A stretch of 11,233 nucleotides of DNA, taken from NCBI GenBank assembly GCA_900321195.1, contig ONVG01000030.1, forward strand, positions 1 to 11,233. Direction: 5' to 3'. Under the pieces are notes generated by a model. The model was not told the DNA's origin. It ran no database searches and was given only the letters and a program-made list of their open reading frames with translations. Shown one piece after another: positions 1 to 6,129 of this stretch (position 1 is the stretch's first letter; every line of letters starts with the position of its first letter). The stretch comes from an uncultured Eubacteriales bacterium. GTDB lineage: Bacteria; Bacillota; Clostridia; Oscillospirales; Acutalibacteraceae. The position numbers were made by a program, and so were the translations under genes.

Positions 1-67
1 AGAGGGCGGAGAGCTTTCGGATGAGATGATAGAGATATACGGCGCATATAAAGAGGGATATATTTGA
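1..67 (+). CDS. 3' end of an upstream gene, possibly tRNA1(Val) (adenine-N6)-methyltransferase (TrmN6/YabB family)
   Basis: An open frame enters from the left edge (codons in phase with position 2) and stops at TGA 65-67. The last visible residues read EGGELSDEMIEIYGAYKEGYI. A 'G.(Y/L)(T/S)xEM..IYG' ending is how I remember the C-terminus of the TrmN6/YabB-type tRNA methyltransferases, and in many Firmicutes that gene lies directly upstream of rsmI, as here. The next start codon is only 18 bases downstream, so the genes are probably co-transcribed. Only about 21 codons are visible, so the reading frame is well supported but the product name is an inference from ending and gene order. Confidence 0.5.
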   Translation, partial: EGGELSDEMIEIYGAYKEGYI

Positions 68-70
68 TTC

Positions 71-76
71 AGGGGG
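71..76 (+). promoter_or_regulatory. Ribosome binding site of rsmI
   Basis: AGGGGG lies nine bases upstream of the ATG at 86 and supports that start. It begins three bases after the upstream stop codon, as expected for translationally linked genes. Confidence 0.6.
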
Positions 77-85
77 ATAATTAAG

Positions 86-940
86 ATGAGCGGAAAGCTT
101 TTCGTAGTAGGCACACCCATAGGCAACCTTTCGGATCTTTCACCGAGAGCGATAGAAACTCTTAAACAGGCGGATTTTATTGCCGCAGAAGATACGAGAG
201 TAACAATAAAGCTGCTTAATAAATTCTGCATTGAAACGCCTATGGTGAGCTACCATAAATTCAACACTCACGATAAGGGAGAGGAGATATGTCAGAGGAT
301 AGAAAACGGAGAGAACTGCGCGATAGTTACCGATGCAGGAATGCCGTGTATATCCGACCCCGGAGAAATGCTTGTAAAACAATGCGCTGACAGGGGAATA
401 ACCGTATGTGTAGTTCCCGGACCTACGGCGCTTGCGTCTGCTCTGGCTATATCCGGACTTCCGACAGGCAGGTTTGCATTCGAGGGCTTTCTCAGTGTAA
501 ACAAGCCCAGCCGCAGGGAGCATCTTCTTTCACTTATTAACGAACAAAGGACTATGATATTCTATGAAGCGCCGCATAAGCTTTCTGCGACACTGAAGGA
601 TATGTATAAGTGCTTCGGAAACAGGAGGATATCTATAGTGCGTGAGCTTACAAAGCTGCACGAAGAAGTCATACGCACAACATTGAGCGAGGCTGTTGAA
701 AAATATGCAGACGGCAATGTAAAGGGCGAGATAGTACTTATACTTGAAGGCGCAGAAAAGCCGCAGAAAACCGGCAGCAGTACTATTGAAGAAGCTGTAG
801 AGCTTGCAGTTGAGCTGAATGCTTCGGGAATATCGCTTTCGGATGCCGCAAAGGAAAGTGCAAAGGTAACAGGATTTAAAAAGGGAGATATATATAAGGA
901 GCTTCTGTCAAGACAGAGCGATATACAAGGGGAGGAATAA
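86..940 (+). CDS. rsmI: 16S rRNA (cytidine(1402)-2'-O)-methyltransferase RsmI
   Basis: RsmI uses S-adenosylmethionine to methylate the ribose 2'-OH of C1402 of 16S rRNA in the decoding centre of the small subunit. The 284-residue length is normal for the family, and the tetrapyrrole-methylase fold signatures appear in order: GTPIGNL (9-15), EDTR (35-38), TDAGMPCISDPG (82-93), PGPTA (111-115), GFLS (134-137), FYEAPHK (159-165) and RELTKLHEE (186-194). The C-terminal ~60 residues form the usual small helical tail. The start is fixed by AGGGGG upstream. The gene sits between a probable tRNA methyltransferase and a maf gene (3-base gap), so it is likely part of one housekeeping operon ending at the terminator near 1600. 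No missing residues or disruptions were seen, and the assignment is secure. Confidence 0.96.
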   Translation: MSGKLFVVGTPIGNLSDLSPRAIETLKQADFIAAEDTRVTIKLLNKFCIETPMVSYHKFNTHDKGEEICQRIENGENCAIVTDAGMPCISDPGEMLVKQCADRGITVCVVPGPTALASALAISGLPTGRFAFEGFLSVNKPSRREHLLSLINEQRTMIFYEAPHKLSATLKDMYKCFGNRRISIVRELTKLHEEVIRTTLSEAVEKYADGNVKGEIVLILEGAEKPQKTGSSTIEEAVELAVELNASGISLSDAAKESAKVTGFKKGDIYKELLSRQSDIQGEE

Positions 941-943
941 TAA

Positions 944-1567
944 ATGGATGTAATACTTGCATCGAAATCACCAAGAAGAAAAAAGCTGCTTTCAAAGATA
1001 TATGATGAGTTCTATATAAAGGTGCCTGATATAAGGGAGCTTGTGCCGAGAAGTCTTCCGGTCGAGCAGTGTCCGGAATATCTTGCAAAGATGAAAGCGG
1101 AGTATGTATCACACGGAAATGAAAAAGCACTTGTCTTAGGCTGTGACACATCGGTAATAATCGACGGCAAGCTGCTCAATAAGCCGAGAAATACCAATGA
1201 TGCAAGAGTGATGATGAAAATGCTTTCTGGCAAATGTCACCAGGTCATAACAGGCTGCTGCTTGTTCTATATGGGAAAGTCACACAGCTTTTCGGAGGTA
1301 ACGGAGGTTGAATTTTATCCGCTGACAGATGAAGAAATAGAAGCCTACATAAAAACGCCTGAGCCATACGACAAGGCAGGCGGCTACGGAATACAGAACA
1401 GAGGAGCATTATTTGTAAAGGGCATAAAGGGAGATTATTATAATGTTGTCGGACTTCCTGTCGCAAGATTAAAAAGAGAGATAGACACATTCATGCAGCA
1501 GGATTTTACAATGCCTGTCAAGCAGGAAAAAAAGCCTGACAAGGGCGTAAGAAGAATAAGAAAATGA
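944..1567 (+). CDS. maf: Maf-family nucleoside triphosphate pyrophosphatase
   Basis: Maf/YhdE-family enzymes hydrolyse non-canonical or modified NTPs to NMP and pyrophosphate in the cytoplasm. Family hallmarks are clear: ILASKSPRRKKLL at residues 4-16 (substrate-binding S-x-SPRR loop), LGCDTSVIIDGKLLNKP at 65-81 containing the catalytic Asp68, the LSGKCHQVITG segment (94-104), and YDKAGGYGIQ (142-151) with DYYNVVGLP (164-172). It is 207 residues; the last ~20 form a Lys/Arg-rich tail (ending KGVRRIRK) beyond the conserved fold. The CDT in place of the commoner ADT is a mild variation. GGGGAGG at 929-935 overlaps the end of rsmI and supports the ATG at 944. The substrate class (dTTP/UTP versus m7GTP type) cannot be decided by eye. 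Confidence 0.93.
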   Translation: MDVILASKSPRRKKLLSKIYDEFYIKVPDIRELVPRSLPVEQCPEYLAKMKAEYVSHGNEKALVLGCDTSVIIDGKLLNKPRNTNDARVMMKMLSGKCHQVITGCCLFYMGKSHSFSEVTEVEFYPLTDEEIEAYIKTPEPYDKAGGYGIQNRGALFVKGIKGDYYNVVGLPVARLKREIDTFMQQDFTMPVKQEKKPDKGVRRIRK

Positions 1568-1578
1568 TAAATGCAGAT

Positions 1579-1622
1579 AAAAAAGCGTTCTGACAGCCGA
1601 AATGAAGTCAGAACGCTTTTTT
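1579..1622 (+). terminator. Rho-independent terminator after maf
   Basis: A perfect 10-bp stem, GCGTTCTGAC (1585-1594) with GTCAGAACGC (1607-1616), encloses a 12-base loop. It is flanked by A6 on the left and T6 on the right. The A and T tracts could pair as well, so it may act on both strands. It ends the rsmI-maf unit 12 bases past the maf stop. Confidence 0.9.
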
Positions 1623-1667
1623 AAAATATACTGCACTTTATGAGCATATATTATATTGAAAATGTTC

Positions 1668-1673
1668 GGGAGG
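1668..1673 (+). promoter_or_regulatory. Ribosome binding site deciding the start at 1680
   Basis: GGGAGG lies six bases before ATG 1680. It falls inside the coding sequence if the TTG at 1656 or ATG at 1662 were used, which argues for the later start. Confidence 0.7.
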
Positions 1674-1679
1674 TGCAGT

Positions 1680-2822
1680 ATGAAGCTTTTGAAAATACTG
1701 TGTACGATACTTGTAATATCAATGATATCAGCAGCATGTCCTGTGATGCCTGTCCGCGCATTGTCGGATAAGGATATAACAGCGCCGTCTGCTGTACTTA
1801 TGGATGCGTCAACAGGTGAGGTGCTTTATGAAAAATCTCCGCATGAGATAAGACCGTGTGCTTCGATAACCAAGGTAATGACACTTCTTCTTGTTATGGA
1901 AGCGATAGAAAGCGGAAAGCTCAGTCTGAGCGATAATATAACAGCCTCGGCGCATGCTGCCTCAATGGGAGGCTCGGATATATGGCTTGAACAAGGCGAG
2001 ACCATGACAGCGGATGAAATGATAAAGGCAACTATAGTAGCGAGTGCAAATGATGCGGCTGTTGCGCTTGCCGAGCACATCAGCGGTACGGAGGATGAAT
2101 TTGTCGGTGCTATGAACAAGAGAGCCAAAGAGCTTAAAATGAACGATACTGTTTTCATGAACTGCAACGGGCTTGATGAGGACGGCCATGTAACGAGCGC
2201 ATACGATGTAGCGGTGATGTCAAGGGAGCTTATAAAGCACAGGAAAATACTTGAATACAGCAATATATGGATGGACGAGCTGAGGGGCGGAAAGACGCAG
2301 CTTGTAAACACGAATAAGCTTCTGAAAAGCTATAAGGGAATAACAGGTCTGAAAACGGGAACGACTTCAAAAGCAGGCAGCTGTATAAGCGCGACGGCAG
2401 AGCGCGACGGACTGAGCCTTATTGCAGTCGTACTCGGAAGTGAGAGCGGAAAGTCAAGGTTCAGTGATGCCGCAAAGCTTCTTGACTTCGGTTTTGCGAA
2501 TTATACCATGTACACGCCCGATATACCGGAGGAAGCCGTAACAGAGATAGCAGTAAAGAGCGGAATGAGCGATACTGTTGGCACTGTTTCCTCGGCAGGA
2601 GATAAGATACTGATAAAAAAGGGCAGTGAAAGCGGAATAACGCCCGAGGTCATATTGCCCTCAGAGATAGACGCGCCTGTTGATAAGGGCGCTGTTATCG
2701 GAAAGGTCATATACAAGAGCGGCGGCAAACAGATAGCGGAATGTCCCGTAACAGCAGAGGAAGGCGTCAGACGGATAAATTTCGGTGACATATTCGGCAT
2801 ATTTGCAAGAGCGCTTATTTAG
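1680..2822 (+). CDS. Secreted D-alanyl-D-alanine carboxypeptidase (peptidase S11, low-molecular-weight PBP, DacF-like)
   Basis: This class removes the terminal D-Ala from peptidoglycan pentapeptides at the outer membrane face. Numbering from ATG 1680 gives 380 residues. Residues 1-28 are a signal peptide (KLLK, a hydrophobic core, then PVRA-L). The three serine DD-peptidase motifs are present: SITK at 62-65 (nucleophile Ser62, base Lys65; usually STxK), SAN at 122-124 and KTG at 225-227. A β-rich PBP5-type C-terminal domain (about 285-365) ends in a short amphipathic segment (FGDIFGIFARALI) that could tether it to the membrane, as in PBP5. The in-frame TTG at 1656 and ATG at 1662 are less likely starts, because GGGAGG at 1668-1673 is placed for 1680 and the signal peptide begins there. 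It has its own transcription unit after the maf terminator and converges with the reverse transcriptase gene. Confidence 0.93.
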   Translation: MKLLKILCTILVISMISAACPVMPVRALSDKDITAPSAVLMDASTGEVLYEKSPHEIRPCASITKVMTLLLVMEAIESGKLSLSDNITASAHAASMGGSDIWLEQGETMTADEMIKATIVASANDAAVALAEHISGTEDEFVGAMNKRAKELKMNDTVFMNCNGLDEDGHVTSAYDVAVMSRELIKHRKILEYSNIWMDELRGGKTQLVNTNKLLKSYKGITGLKTGTTSKAGSCISATAERDGLSLIAVVLGSESGKSRFSDAAKLLDFGFANYTMYTPDIPEEAVTEIAVKSGMSDTVGTVSSAGDKILIKKGSESGITPEVILPSEIDAPVDKGAVIGKVIYKSGGKQIAECPVTAEEGVRRINFGDIFGIFARALI

Positions 2823-2823
2823 C

Positions 2824-4026
2824 TCAGATTCCTTTGGAAAAGCTGTAATATTCGTGTACAAGGCTTTTGTAACCTAAAAGCTTCATGTCTTCATAGCGTA
2901 CATTGAACCTTGATTTTGTATGCTTTCCGCTGATAAGATAACGTATGCAGTCCTGTGCATACCTGTCTATTATTTTCAGGCTTTCAGCCGTGTTTATTAC
3001 GGAGAAGAACCAGCAGCTCCATGAAAGCTCGTTGTCATCGGGACTTTCAAGGAGCTTTTTGTTGAATATGCGGATAAAAGCCGCTGCCGATTTTTCTCCG
3101 TCAAGTCCGTTTCTGAGCTGCCAGCGTCTCAGGGAGCGTGTTTTGCGGCGCATTTTTGCCTTTATCTTTTTGACTGTCACCGGAGAGATATCTGTTTTTC
3201 CGTCTTTGCATGAAAAGCCTAAAAAAGTCCAGCCGTCAGCGGAATTTCCGAAGCATTCCTTTTCGTGATTTATTTCAAGACCATATCCGTTCAGGAATTC
3301 TGATATATGAGCGGCGTATTCTTTTACTGAGCTTTCATCCTGTGAGAAAACTATTATATCATCGGAGTATCTTGCATATCGGATATTTCTTTTGCTGAAC
3401 CATTTGTCGAGTGACATAAGATAAAGATTTGCATAAAATGCGGAAAGCGGAGTACCTGCCATTATGCCCTTATTGTCCCCGATAATATTTCCCTTGTCTT
3501 TAACATGCTTTTCTTCAAGGAGAGCGCACAGAAACCCGCAAAGCTCGTTATCATCGGACATAACAGACCTGAGCATAGCAGTAAGACGAGGAACGGGTAC
3601 TGAATTGAAATAATTGCTTATATCCGCCTTGTAGAAATAAGAATTTCTTAAAGACTTATCCCTGATGAATTTTTTTACGGCATCCTTTGCGCACCTTGAA
3701 GGACGGAATGAATAAAGCCCGTCGCAGAAAAGATAGTCATATTTGCGAAGAATAAGGTGAGTGAGCAGCTTCAGCACCATATTTTCATCATAGGGATATG
3801 TATAGACTACACGTTTCTTTTTACCGTTGTTCTTGTTTATGACTGCTCTTGAAGGCAGAGGAAACGGCTCGTTGTTTTTTATCATTTTGCAAACAGGAAG
3901 ATAGCCTTTGTTTTTGATGAAAGAAAGAAGCTCCTTCTGAAAAGAGGAACGGCTTATGAGAGATGTCTTGTATTCGTAGAATCTGAGCCAGACATTTTCA
4001 TCCGAGAGAAGATCAAGCAGGGACAT
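2824..4026 (-). CDS. Stand-alone reverse transcriptase (group II-like / unknown-group or defence-associated type)
   Basis: This is a 400-residue RNA-directed DNA polymerase. The RT signatures appear in order: GLYSFRPSRCAKDAV (103-117, finger region), motif A FYKADISNYFNSV (131-143, metal-binding Asp135), motif B GIMAGTPLSAFYANLYL (187-203), catalytic YSDD at 220-223 within RYARYSDDIIVFS, GLEINHEKE (249-257) and FLGF (268-271). A basic stretch follows (KKIKAKMRRKTRSLRRW, about 286-302), then ~100 helical residues ending in GYKSLVHEYY. I see no HNH endonuclease, no complete maturase domain, no Cas1 fusion, and no NAxxH or VTG retron motif at the expected places. The group II-intron-like, UG and DRT families remain possible; the subfamily is not assignable by eye. 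GGAGG at 4037-4033, six bases before ATG 4026, fixes the start. The gene follows a structured RNA-like segment and ends one base from the stop of the convergent carboxypeptidase gene. Catalytic residues look intact. Confidence 0.92.
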   Translation of the reverse strand: MSLLDLLSDENVWLRFYEYKTSLISRSSFQKELLSFIKNKGYLPVCKMIKNNEPFPLPSRAVINKNNGKKKRVVYTYPYDENMVLKLLTHLILRKYDYLFCDGLYSFRPSRCAKDAVKKFIRDKSLRNSYFYKADISNYFNSVPVPRLTAMLRSVMSDDNELCGFLCALLEEKHVKDKGNIIGDNKGIMAGTPLSAFYANLYLMSLDKWFSKRNIRYARYSDDIIVFSQDESSVKEYAAHISEFLNGYGLEINHEKECFGNSADGWTFLGFSCKDGKTDISPVTVKKIKAKMRRKTRSLRRWQLRNGLDGEKSAAAFIRIFNKKLLESPDDNELSWSCWFFSVINTAESLKIIDRYAQDCIRYLISGKHTKSRFNVRYEDMKLLGYKSLVHEYYSFSKGI

Positions 4027-4073
4027 ATTTTTCCTCCGTTAAGAAAAATAAAAAAACAGAAAGAGAAAACATT

Positions 4074-4097
4074 AAATCCAAGAAAATTCTTGGATTT
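4074..4097 (-). repeat. Perfect inverted repeat (10-bp hairpin) within the candidate ncRNA
   Basis: AAATCCAAGA (4074-4083) and TCTTGGATTT (4088-4097) flank a four-base loop. On the minus strand this is the last hairpin before the 3' closing repeat, the position where retrons carry the msd hairpin. Confidence 0.75.
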
Positions 4098-4108
4098 ACA
4101 AGATCGTA

Positions 4109-4147
4109 CACGGTACGGCTGCCTGTGAAGCGCTTAAAAGTACCGTG
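4109..4147 (-). repeat. Inverted repeat forming the central stem of the candidate ncRNA
   Basis: CACGGTAC (4109-4116) pairs with GTACCGTG (4140-4147), with a 23-base loop. The loop contains GCCTG (4121-4125) and CGCTT (4131-4135). These are complementary to CAGGC (4160-4164) and AAGCG (4168-4172) outside the stem, so a loop-to-5'-end pseudoknot is possible. Confidence 0.65.
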
Positions 4148-4222
4148 CCTTATCCGCCGCAGGCGCAAAGCGTTCTCTTTCTGTCTTTTCCTTTTTTATG
4201 CTATATATCTTTGAGCTGATAT

Positions 4223-4711
4223 TTAATACTTGAGAGCATTTCTTGTGCGTGTGACAACATATTCTCTTGTATTCCACCAACCCTTGTGGTCGATATAATA
4301 CCGCAGATAAGGTATGCCGCTTTTTCTGCATTCATTTCTCAATTTCTGAGAGCTGCTTTTTTCGGACATAAGCTCTATCACAAGAACACATCTGTTATCC
4401 CTGAAAAATGAATAGCGTGGCATTTTATTATATTGTCCGTAATCAAGCCTGATATAATATTCTGAAAAATAGAAGCGGAATATGTTTTCAAAATACTGCT
4501 GATAAGTGCCGTTGAAATTATACTGATTTTCCTCGTCAGGCATTACATCGCCCCATGAAAAGCCGGATCTCGGAGCATCAGGCTTTTTGTTTGCAGGGCG
4601 CTCCTGAGTTTTGTTCCAGGGATCTTCGCTGCTGCTGCCTGTTATATCGTTTTTTATGGTTTTGATTATATTATCATTTACCGTTCCGAAAAGCTTTGAA
4701 AAAAGACCCAT
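4223..4711 (-). CDS. Hypothetical protein, 162 residues, possible nuclease-like C-terminal fold
   Basis: I do not recognise this protein. The N-terminus (MGLFSKLFGTVNDNIIKTIK) looks amphipathic, and residues 21-60 are polar and low in order (GSSSEDPWNK and PANKKPDAPR). A compact α/β-like domain fills about 68-160: TYQQYFENIF, a YYIRLDYG strand, then RCVLVIELMSEKSSSQKL (107-124), GIPYLRYYIDHKGWW (132-146) and a helix NTREYVVTRTRNAL. The hydrophobic strand with a central Glu ('VLVIEL'), a K-containing helix and a 'GIPYLRY' strand recall the layout of PD-(D/E)XK-type nucleases, but the usual ExK is not present (ELM). This is a weak structural hint, not a function. AGGAGG at 4724-4719 seven bases before ATG 4711 fixes the start; upstream in-frame codons are rejected. 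It has its own promoter and may be co-transcribed with the RNA-like segment and RT that follow. Confidence 0.82.
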   Translation of the reverse strand: MGLFSKLFGTVNDNIIKTIKNDITGSSSEDPWNKTQERPANKKPDAPRSGFSWGDVMPDEENQYNFNGTYQQYFENIFRFYFSEYYIRLDYGQYNKMPRYSFFRDNRCVLVIELMSEKSSSQKLRNECRKSGIPYLRYYIDHKGWWNTREYVVTRTRNALKY

Positions 4712-4718
4712 AATAATA

Positions 4719-4724
4719 CCTCCT
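4719..4724 (-). promoter_or_regulatory. Ribosome binding site of the 162-residue hypothetical protein
   Basis: A perfect AGGAGG (minus strand) lies seven bases before ATG 4711. It excludes the longer in-frame versions, which would overlap the promoter. Confidence 0.85.
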
Positions 4725-4750
4725 GACATTATAAAGTATTTGTTATCAAA

Positions 4751-4779
4751 ATTATACCACAGATGAAAATATGTTTCAA
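4751..4779 (-). promoter_or_regulatory. Sigma-A-type promoter for the small gene / ncRNA / RT block
   Basis: On the minus strand TTGAAA (4779-4774) is followed after exactly 17 bases by a perfect TATAAT (4756-4751). The predicted transcript start near 4744 gives a ~33-base leader to ATG 4711. No comparably good promoter was found between the small gene and the RT, so this may drive all three elements. Confidence 0.75.
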
Positions 4780-4788
4780 TGGAAAACG

Positions 4789-4827
4789 AAAAAAATATAA
4801 AAACGGGCATGATATATCATACCCGTT
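4789..4827 (-). terminator. Rho-independent terminator of the membrane-anchored carboxypeptidase
   Basis: On the minus strand AACGGGTATGA (4827-4817) pairs with TCATGCCCGTT (4812-4802) around a TATA loop, with one U·G wobble. A T-rich tract follows to about 4789. It begins 12 bases past the stop at 4839 and separates this gene from the downstream promoter. Confidence 0.85.
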
Positions 4828-4838
4828 ATAAAAGATAT

Positions 4839-6074
4839 TCAGTTTTGCTGACCGTAGGTGTATTTTTTTCCGTAAAGCTCGAAAGCATGCTTTAACATAA
4901 GATTGCATTCGTCATATTTGCAGTAAAGGCTGAGAGATCTCATGTCTGCGACTATGAATGTATGATCGTCGATAGTAGCCGAGGCAACAAGGCAGGTACC
5001 TGCTTCGTCGGTGAAGCCTGTTTTCAGACCGTCACAGTATTCTGAATAATATTCGGAGTCCTTGTGCAGTATAGCATTTGAATTTGACCATGATATTTTT
5101 TCGCCGCTTACAAGCTCCCAGTCGGCAGTTTCCTTAGCGCAGGAATTTGCTACTATCGGGATACTCTTTGCATAATCGCCTATTTTTGCAAGGTCTGCGG
5201 CGCATGTGTAGTGGTTGTCATCGTGGAAACCGTCAGGAGCGGTAAAATGTGTTTTTGTTGCGCCTATTTTCTGAGCGGTCTCATTTACAAGCACCATGAA
5301 TACTTTAAGAGCCTCCTCATTGGAGAGCTTGTCATTTTTTGCGTATATCCTTCCGCATGCAACAGCCATTGTATAAGCTGCGTCATTTCCGGATGGTATC
5401 ATGAGCGCGTCCATGAGAGTCTCAAATTTGAGCTTCATTCCCTGTGTAAGACCTGCAATGCTTGAATCATAGCCTATCATTGTTATCTCGTCACCGACAG
5501 TTATAACTGTATCGGGGTCGGTGATTATACTGCTTGCAACGATGGCTGTGAGCATTTTTGTTGTACTTGCCGGATAGCACTTTTTCTGTGCGTTTTTCAT
5601 ATATATGAATTCATCTGCCGTTACATCATAAAGAGCGACATAATCTGCTGTTACAGTTTCGTCAAGCTCTTTGATAACAGCATCGCTGAATCTTTTTTTT
5701 TTTATCTTGTATTTATGCGTATTATTATATTCAAGCTTGCCGTCATCTTCGTCCATGCGTTCGCCTATTTCGGCGATCGACTCCATAGCCGAGCTTTTAT
5801 CCCTTTGTATGTCGGCGGAAGCTTCAAGAGAGAGGTCGGCAGAGGTCGGCCATACCTTTTCTTTAGGAACTCTGTATTTTGATATCACAAAAGCTCCGCA
5901 TATGATACATGCTGCAAATGCGATACATGCAGATGTCACAGCGACAGCCTTTTTGGCGCTTTTTTTCTTTTTTGGCGGCTTATTATATTCTTCATATCTG
6001 TTGTCGATGCTGTAATATTTCGGAGTTACTTCTGTAAATTTTTCGTCTTTTTCATTGATATTATCGTTTTTCAT
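4839..6074 (-). CDS. Membrane-anchored D-alanyl-D-alanine carboxypeptidase (peptidase S11)
   Basis: This is a serine DD-peptidase of low-molecular-weight PBP type, predicted to trim peptidoglycan stem peptides outside the membrane. From ATG 6074 it has 411 residues. Residues 1-42 are a cytoplasmic, charged tail ending in a basic patch (KKKKSAKK), and 43-65 form one transmembrane helix (AVAVTSACIAFAACIICGAF). About 66-135 is a polar linker. The catalytic domain carries STTK (170-173, nucleophile Ser170), SGN (228-230) and KTG (351-353). There is no PBP5-type C-terminal domain: the protein ends about 58 residues after KTG. Anchoring is therefore N-terminal, unlike the cleaved signal of the carboxypeptidase at 1680. 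AAAGGA before 6074 supports this start over the in-frame GTG at 6107. An A11 tract in the linker coding region (5693-5703) could cause slippage. It is transcribed alone, divergently from murT. Confidence 0.92.
   Translation of the reverse strand: MKNDNINEKDEKFTEVTPKYYSIDNRYEEYNKPPKKKKSAKKAVAVTSACIAFAACIICGAFVISKYRVPKEKVWPTSADLSLEASADIQRDKSSAMESIAEIGERMDEDDGKLEYNNTHKYKIKKKRFSDAVIKELDETVTADYVALYDVTADEFIYMKNAQKKCYPASTTKMLTAIVASSIITDPDTVITVGDEITMIGYDSSIAGLTQGMKLKFETLMDALMIPSGNDAAYTMAVACGRIYAKNDKLSNEEALKVFMVLVNETAQKIGATKTHFTAPDGFHDDNHYTCAADLAKIGDYAKSIPIVANSCAKETADWELVSGEKISWSNSNAILHKDSEYYSEYCDGLKTGFTDEAGTCLVASATIDDHTFIVADMRSLSLYCKYDECNLMLKHAFELYGKKYTYGQQN
5693..5703 (-). repeat. A11 homopolymer inside the carboxypeptidase gene
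   Basis: Eleven consecutive T on the plus strand (A on the coding strand) encode Lys codons of the KIKKKR segment in the linker before the catalytic domain. Length change by slippage would truncate the enzyme upstream of Ser170. Confidence 0.9.
5831..5850. repeat. Tandem 10-bp duplication within coding sequence
   Basis: AGAGGTCGGC occurs twice back to back, in the part of the carboxypeptidase gene encoding the linker just after the membrane segment. The unit is not a multiple of three, so gain or loss of one copy would shift the frame. Confidence 0.85.
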
Positions 6075-6129
6075 TAGTATGTTCCTTTCTTTGTTTATTT
6101 TTAGCACCTTAATTTAAGCACCATATAAA

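Larger units (their letters stand above)
4056..4184 (-). ncRNA. Candidate structured non-coding RNA upstream of the reverse transcriptase
   Basis: Read on the minus strand, this 129-base segment opens with ACAGAAAGAGAA (4184-4173) and closes with its perfect complement TTCTCTTTCTGT (4067-4056). This is a 12-bp closing stem, extendable by A-U/G·U pairs outside. Inside, in transcript order, are a small CGCC/GGCG hairpin (4165-4155), an 8-bp CACGGTAC/GTACCGTG stem (4147-4140 with 4116-4109) with a 23-base loop, and a perfect 10-bp AAATCCAAGA/TCTTGGATTT hairpin with a 4-base loop (4097-4074). A U7AU5-like tract follows (4056-4044), then the RT ribosome binding site. No convincing ORF lies here. 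End repeats, internal hairpins and a position just 5' of an RT gene match retron msr-msd or DRT RNA architecture. That it is the RT template is inference. It could instead be an elaborate terminator or leader. Confidence 0.6.

Noticed and set aside
1656..1679. Earlier TTG/ATG starts for the first carboxypeptidase
   Set aside because: The ribosome binding site would lie inside the coding region and the extra residues (KMFGRCS) spoil the start of the signal peptide.
1826..2311. Minus-strand open frame opposite the first carboxypeptidase
   Set aside because: Antisense to SxxK/SxN/KTG-containing coding sequence; Ser/Ile-rich shadow translation with no domain.
2824..4184. Classical retron
   Set aside because: The layout fits, but I cannot find the NAxxH and VTG motifs of retron RTs, the active site is YSDD instead of YADD, and 400 residues is longer than usual. 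I keep 'retron-like' as a hypothesis only.
2824..4220. Diversity-generating retroelement
   Set aside because: No template/variable repeat pair, no lectin-fold variable protein and no Avd-like protein recognised nearby.
2824..4220. Group II intron
   Set aside because: No intron domain V/VI-like hairpin was seen downstream of the RT (the next gene starts within one base), and no full maturase/endonuclease domain.
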